A stretch of DNA of 5,710 nucleotides from Ignavibacteriota bacterium (GTDB lineage Bacteria > Bacteroidota > Ignavibacteria > UBA10030 > SZUA-254): the NCBI GenBank assembly GCA_016191715.1, contig JACPVN010000266.1, positions 1 to 5,710 on the forward strand. The letters are read 5' to 3'. Both the position numbers and the translations under genes were made by a program. The notes below the pieces were generated by a model. That model worked only from the letters and a program-made list of their open reading frames with translations. It made no database searches and was not told where the DNA came from. Positions 4,842 through 5,710 of this stretch are shown here, one piece after another (position 1 is the stretch's first letter; every line of letters begins with the position of its first letter).

Positions 4842-5688
4842 GATTGGTGCTCACGAATCCATCTCCGGCGGTATCTACAAAGCGTTCGAACGCGGCGAAT
4901 CAGTCGGTTGCAAAACGTTGCAAGTCTTTACCAAGAACAACAATCAGTGGCACGGCAAACCGCTGACCGATGAGGACGTTGCAAACTACAAAATCGCTCA
5001 ATCGAAATCAAACATTTCACCTGTGGTTGCACACGATAGTTATCTCATCAATTTATGCGCGGTTGATGAAACAATCCTGAAAAAATCAAGAGAAGCGTTT
5101 GTTGACGAATTGCAACGGTGTGAGTTGCTGGGAATTCCGTATCTCAATTTTCATCCCGGCTCGCACATTGGTAAGGGTGAAGAAGATGGTATCAAACTCA
5201 TCATCGAATCACTCAATCTTGCACACGAGCAGACAAAAGGATTTGAAGTGTTGAGCGTACTCGAAACTACGGCGGGACAAGGAACTGCAATCGGTTACAG
5301 GTTCGAGCATCTTAGAAAAATAATTGACGGAGTTGCTCAACCGGAACGAATGGCTGTTTGCATTGATACGTGCCATATCTTTGCCGCTGGTTACGACATC
5401 AGCACAGAAAATGGTTATGAGCAAACGATAAAAGAGTTTGATGATGTGATTGGATTGAAACGGCTCGTTGCGTTTCATGTGAATGATTCAAAGAAACCGT
5501 TCGGCTCGCGGGTTGACAGGCATGAACACATTGGAAAAGGAGCGATTGGACTCATTGGATTTCGATTCTTGATGCAGGATTCGAGATTGATTCACATCCC
5601 GAAAATACTTGAGACACCGAAGAGTGAAGATTTGGAAGAAGACAGAATGAATCTATCGGTACTGAACAAACTTGCTACGTGCGCGTAA
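4783..5688 (+). CDS. nfo: Endonuclease IV (deoxyribonuclease IV, AP endonuclease)
   Basis: Nfo is a Zn-dependent TIM-barrel enzyme that cuts DNA 5' of abasic sites and removes 3' blocking groups in base-excision repair. The 301-residue frame carries all nine metal ligands: H84 (VAHDSY), H124 (FHPGSH), E161 (ETTAGQG), D195 and H198 (CIDTCH), H232 (FHVNDS), D245 and H247 (DRHEH) and E277 (ETPK). These correspond, with a constant offset of 15-16, to H69 through E261 of the E. coli enzyme. FTKNNNQW and HIGKGAIG are also present. The first 19 residues (MKSETKNKNHEPTTVNKEP) have no counterpart in E. coli Nfo, which begins MKYIGAH, and they are encoded by the heptad repeat. A TTG at 4840-4842 would give a 282-residue protein starting directly at IGAHES, close to the 285 residues of E. 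coli. The ATG is reported as the conventional choice, but the TTG start is a serious alternative. No clear Shine-Dalgarno favours either. The C-terminus is complete. Confidence 0.96.
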   Translation: MKSETKNKNHEPTTVNKEPLIGAHESISGGIYKAFERGESVGCKTLQVFTKNNNQWHGKPLTDEDVANYKIAQSKSNISPVVAHDSYLINLCAVDETILKKSREAFVDELQRCELLGIPYLNFHPGSHIGKGEEDGIKLIIESLNLAHEQTKGFEVLSVLETTAGQGTAIGYRFEHLRKIIDGVAQPERMAVCIDTCHIFAAGYDISTENGYEQTIKEFDDVIGLKRLVAFHVNDSKKPFGSRVDRHEHIGKGAIGLIGFRFLMQDSRLIHIPKILETPKSEDLEEDRMNLSVLNKLATCA

Positions 5689-5710
5689 CGATAGTTTAAC
5701 CGCAAAGAAC

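Overview
The window holds a stretch of bacterial chromosome of ordinary housekeeping character, about 40-43% G+C where I counted sample lines, interrupted in the middle by a much more AT-rich insert (about 20-25% G+C in sample lines). The organism cannot be fixed from these genes alone. Weak or absent Shine-Dalgarno sequences, long 7-nt-periodic spacers and a CCCCTCT/AGAGGGG repeat remind me of the Ignavibacteria/Chlorobi/Bacteroidota (FCB) group. That placement is an inference from familiarity, not a search result.

Layout from left to right. (1) The C-terminal part of phosphate acetyltransferase (pta, + strand) enters from the left edge. (2) A spacer of about 270 bp, almost wholly 7-nt-periodic DNA, follows, with a GC-rich hairpin repeat embedded in it. 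(3) A complete integral-membrane protein of the DUF1624 / heparan-alpha-glucosaminide N-acetyltransferase-like acyltransferase superfamily, probably with a TTG start, comes next. (4) The AT-rich insert (about 1860-3480) carries an orphan gene with a recognisable but unnamed motif pattern. It also carries a zinc-ribbon plus single-TM protein gene that is broken by an in-frame TAA; the reading frame resumes for 50 more codons that look like the lost end of the domain. (5) A spacer of about 220 bp contains a widely spaced imperfect inverted repeat that resembles a degenerate integron attC site, with an AT palindrome inside it. (6) anmK (anhydro-N-acetylmuramic acid kinase, - strand) is complete. 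(7) A second 7-nt-periodic tract, 140 bp or 20 units in one register, fills the divergent gap and runs into the start of nfo. (8) nfo (endonuclease IV, + strand) is complete.

The functions are mostly independent: acetyl-phosphate/acetyl-CoA interconversion (Pta), acyl transfer at the membrane (DUF1624-like), recycling of cell-wall anhydro-MurNAc (AnmK) and base-excision repair (Nfo). I see no operon that ties them together and no complete defence or biosynthetic system. The observations most worth a second look are the two heptad tracts, which determine where three genes start, and the cassette-like AT-rich insert with its attC-like 3' end and its freshly broken second gene.
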